From NCBI GenBank assembly GCA_018907035.1, contig JACCIC010000003.1, positions 8,212,001-8,276,000 on the forward strand: a stretch of DNA of 64,000 nucleotides, written 5' to 3'. Under the pieces are notes generated by a model that was not told where the DNA came from, ran no database searches, and saw only the letters and a program-made list of their open reading frames with translations. This DNA comes from Sycobia sp. Sy_11. Its lineage: Eukaryota; Arthropoda; Insecta; Hymenoptera; Epichrysomallidae. Shown here one piece after another: positions 61,901 to 64,000 of the stretch (its first letter is position 1; each line of letters starts with the position of its first letter). The position numbers and the translations under genes were made by a program.

Positions 61901-63480
61901 AAATATGTGAGTTTAAGCAAAAAGTACCAGGTGCTGATTTTTTTTTTTATTGAATCTGTATCTTTGACAAGGAAATCTGTAAACCCAATATATTGCAGAC
62001 TGGAAAAAATAATATTCTAATTGTAAGTATTAGTATATGTCTTAATTTATAAACAAATATCTTGTACCCGAGTTAGCTTTTGCACGATGAAGAAATTATT
62101 GAGAACCAGTCTCGAGAAAATATTAAAAAGCTGTAAATGAAATTGAAACTCTATGGTATATACCATATCATCTACGATTAACCAGGATTGTGAAATTATG
62201 TTATCTGTCGTGGTAGTAGTGTCGTGAAGTCGGTTAAAGTAGGTTGTATATTCCTTTCTTAATCGCAAATTAATTTCTCAGGCTAACTAGGGTTTAATAA
62301 CACAAACTAAGGTAGGCTTCTGAAAGGTTTCTCGATTTTGGTGTGTTGAATCTAACTCTGGTCTCAGAGTTATTTCATATTATCAAGTTTTAAATATAAT
62401 GTAGTTGTATTGAAGAAATTAGATATTCAGAATCAATATTTGCCATTCTGTTATTTATAGAAAACTTAACAAACAAAAAAATAATTTTCAAAATATGTAA
62501 AGTTAGTTACGGTTGAAATAAACCACATGGATACTTTTAGGAACAAATTTAAGAATTAGTCTAGTCACTCAGGTAAAAAATTATCCGGTTTTTAGTAACA
62601 AAAACTAGAATATAATTTTTTGAAGGAATTAGTTTCGCTGACTCTGGATGTATGTTACCTCGGAATTGATATATCATATCCCGTTTTCGAAGCATTCGAA
62701 CTGAGAAGTATAAAATACACAATTTGAAACAGATTTGGTAGTTATTTCTATTGACTATGGGTATTGTTACCCACAAGGTGGAATTCTTAGTTTAGGAATG
62801 CTGCGCTGGGGTTATAGGTTCAAGATTTGTATGATTGGCGAGTAGACTATGTTATTAGATTTGGCATTTGTAAGCTTAATGTTTTTATTCATCTTTGAAT
62901 GAGCGTACGATAGAGTTTTTAAAATCATTGACACTAAAGTAATTGAATTTCGATAAGTACACTGAAGGAGATAGCTCAGGGATTGTTTCAGCTTATATTT
63001 GAGAGGGTGAGTGAAACACGAATTTCAAATTACAATATCTCGATCAAAAATTCAGACGGACTTATCAGCATTTCAATTAGGGTGACTTATACTTTTATGA
63101 CTTATATAAGTTTTGCAAAAAAAAAAAGAATGAATTTAGAATATTATATTTTCTTAAATATTGATTGAGCAATTTTGAGGTAATATTTAATTTCACCTCA
63201 CCAACTTCATTAAAAAAAGGATACTTTAATTTGTATTACTGAAAATCCTTTTTTTTTACCTATATTCTTTCTTTAACATTACTTATAGTTTCTAATATTA
63301 AATTGTTAGAACAAAACTAGGCCTGACTATCTTTTGTATGGTGCCAAATATTTTATGCTTTGTCGCGATCCAAAAGTGAATCTGTTGAAAGATTTCATAG
63401 TTTAAATTAGCGAATATATAAAAAATTATCCACCTATAAAAAGAAAACTGTTTCACGATTAAACATCGGCCAATCCATGA
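61900..63480. other. Spacer, no gene seen
   Basis: AT-rich with some balanced stretches. No coding signal was recognised on either strand. Confidence 0.45.
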
Positions 63481-63489
63481 AACCGTACC

Positions 63490-63749
63490 CCATCAAAAAT
63501 TGTACGACTGACGAGGCAAAAATCTCGAGAGAGCGAGAAAGGAGCGCGCGGCGTGATGCGCGCCAAACAGCCACAGATTACCTTCATATATATCATATAT
63601 ATACACACGAAATAGAGAATGCGCCCGCAGCCGGTCCTAATTGATTCCGGCGTTGCACCTCGCCGCCGCGGCGCGTCTGCGGCCGTCCCTCACTCACGAA
63701 AAGAGCGCGAGCGTGCATCATCGCGTAACTCTAATTCCTCCCTCTCTCT

Positions 63750-63799
<50 letters not shown>

Positions 63800-63925
63800 G
63801 TGTTTCTCCCTCTTTATCTCTTCTCAGTTGAAATTTTTTGAGCTCCGGCGAAGCTCACGAGTCTCCACGGATTGGATGTTCCAGCCGACGGCCGCCGCCT
63901 TGCCGCCAAACCACCGCGGGGGGGC

Positions 63926-63979
<54 letters not shown>

Positions 63980-64000
63980 GGGCTCGTTATTGCCGCGCGC
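63490..64000. other. GC-rich island with (CT)n and (CA)n, cut by the window end
   Basis: CpG-rich with (CT)n at about 63744-63796 and (CA)n at about 63930-63978. It resembles the islands at 6.7, 50.7 and 59 kb. The two overlapping open frames are CT-repeat artefacts. Confidence 0.45.

Overview
This is an animal nuclear contig fragment. It is AT-rich, has canonical GT-AG introns, long intergenic spacers, many dinucleotide microsatellites and scattered GC-richer islands. The gene set and the mariner transposons point to an insect. A hymenopteran, perhaps an ant, is my best guess, but that is inference only. Almost all long open frames in the window are low-complexity or GC-island artefacts. The real genes are split into short exons, which I rebuilt by hand from splice sites, reading phase and family resemblance.

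Layout. 0-13.7 kb: no convincing protein gene; GC-rich islands, an internally deleted mariner-type element (10.55-11.07 kb) and a SINE tail with a perfect hairpin (12.26-12.33 kb). 13.7-21.6 kb: a tRNA-like SINE, then a four-exon secreted chymotrypsin-fold gene whose catalytic His and Ser are replaced (a non-catalytic serine protease homologue). Its roughly 5.2-kb first intron holds a near-complete but dead mariner and a GC-rich block of mobile-element character. 23.5-24.5 kb: an old, heavily decayed mellifera-type mariner. 28.3-40.8 kb: an eight-exon aldo-keto reductase whose ATG is assembled by splicing (AT^G). Its 7-kb second intron contains a complete two-exon gene for a small secreted cysteine-rich peptide. 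41.6-42.7 kb (minus): a membrane-anchored GNAT acetyltransferase (NAT8/CML1-like), divergently paired with DPCD (43.5-45.1 kb, plus). 45.65-46.24 kb: the first two coding exons of a DUSP11/PIR1-type RNA phosphatase. The remaining exons are not seen in the following 17.8 kb.

46.2-64 kb: apparently non-coding sequence with GC islands, long (CA)n, (AT)n and (GA)n tracts, a second SINE copy (52.1-52.3 kb) and, on the minus strand at 54.02-54.07 kb, a sequence matching the hammerhead self-cleaving ribozyme core, of the kind carried by Penelope-like elements.

The most notable observations are the hammerhead ribozyme, the spliced start codon, the pseudo-protease with a coherent loss of active site and one disulfide, the nested cysteine-rich peptide gene, the SINE family, and the orphan DUSP11 5' exons.
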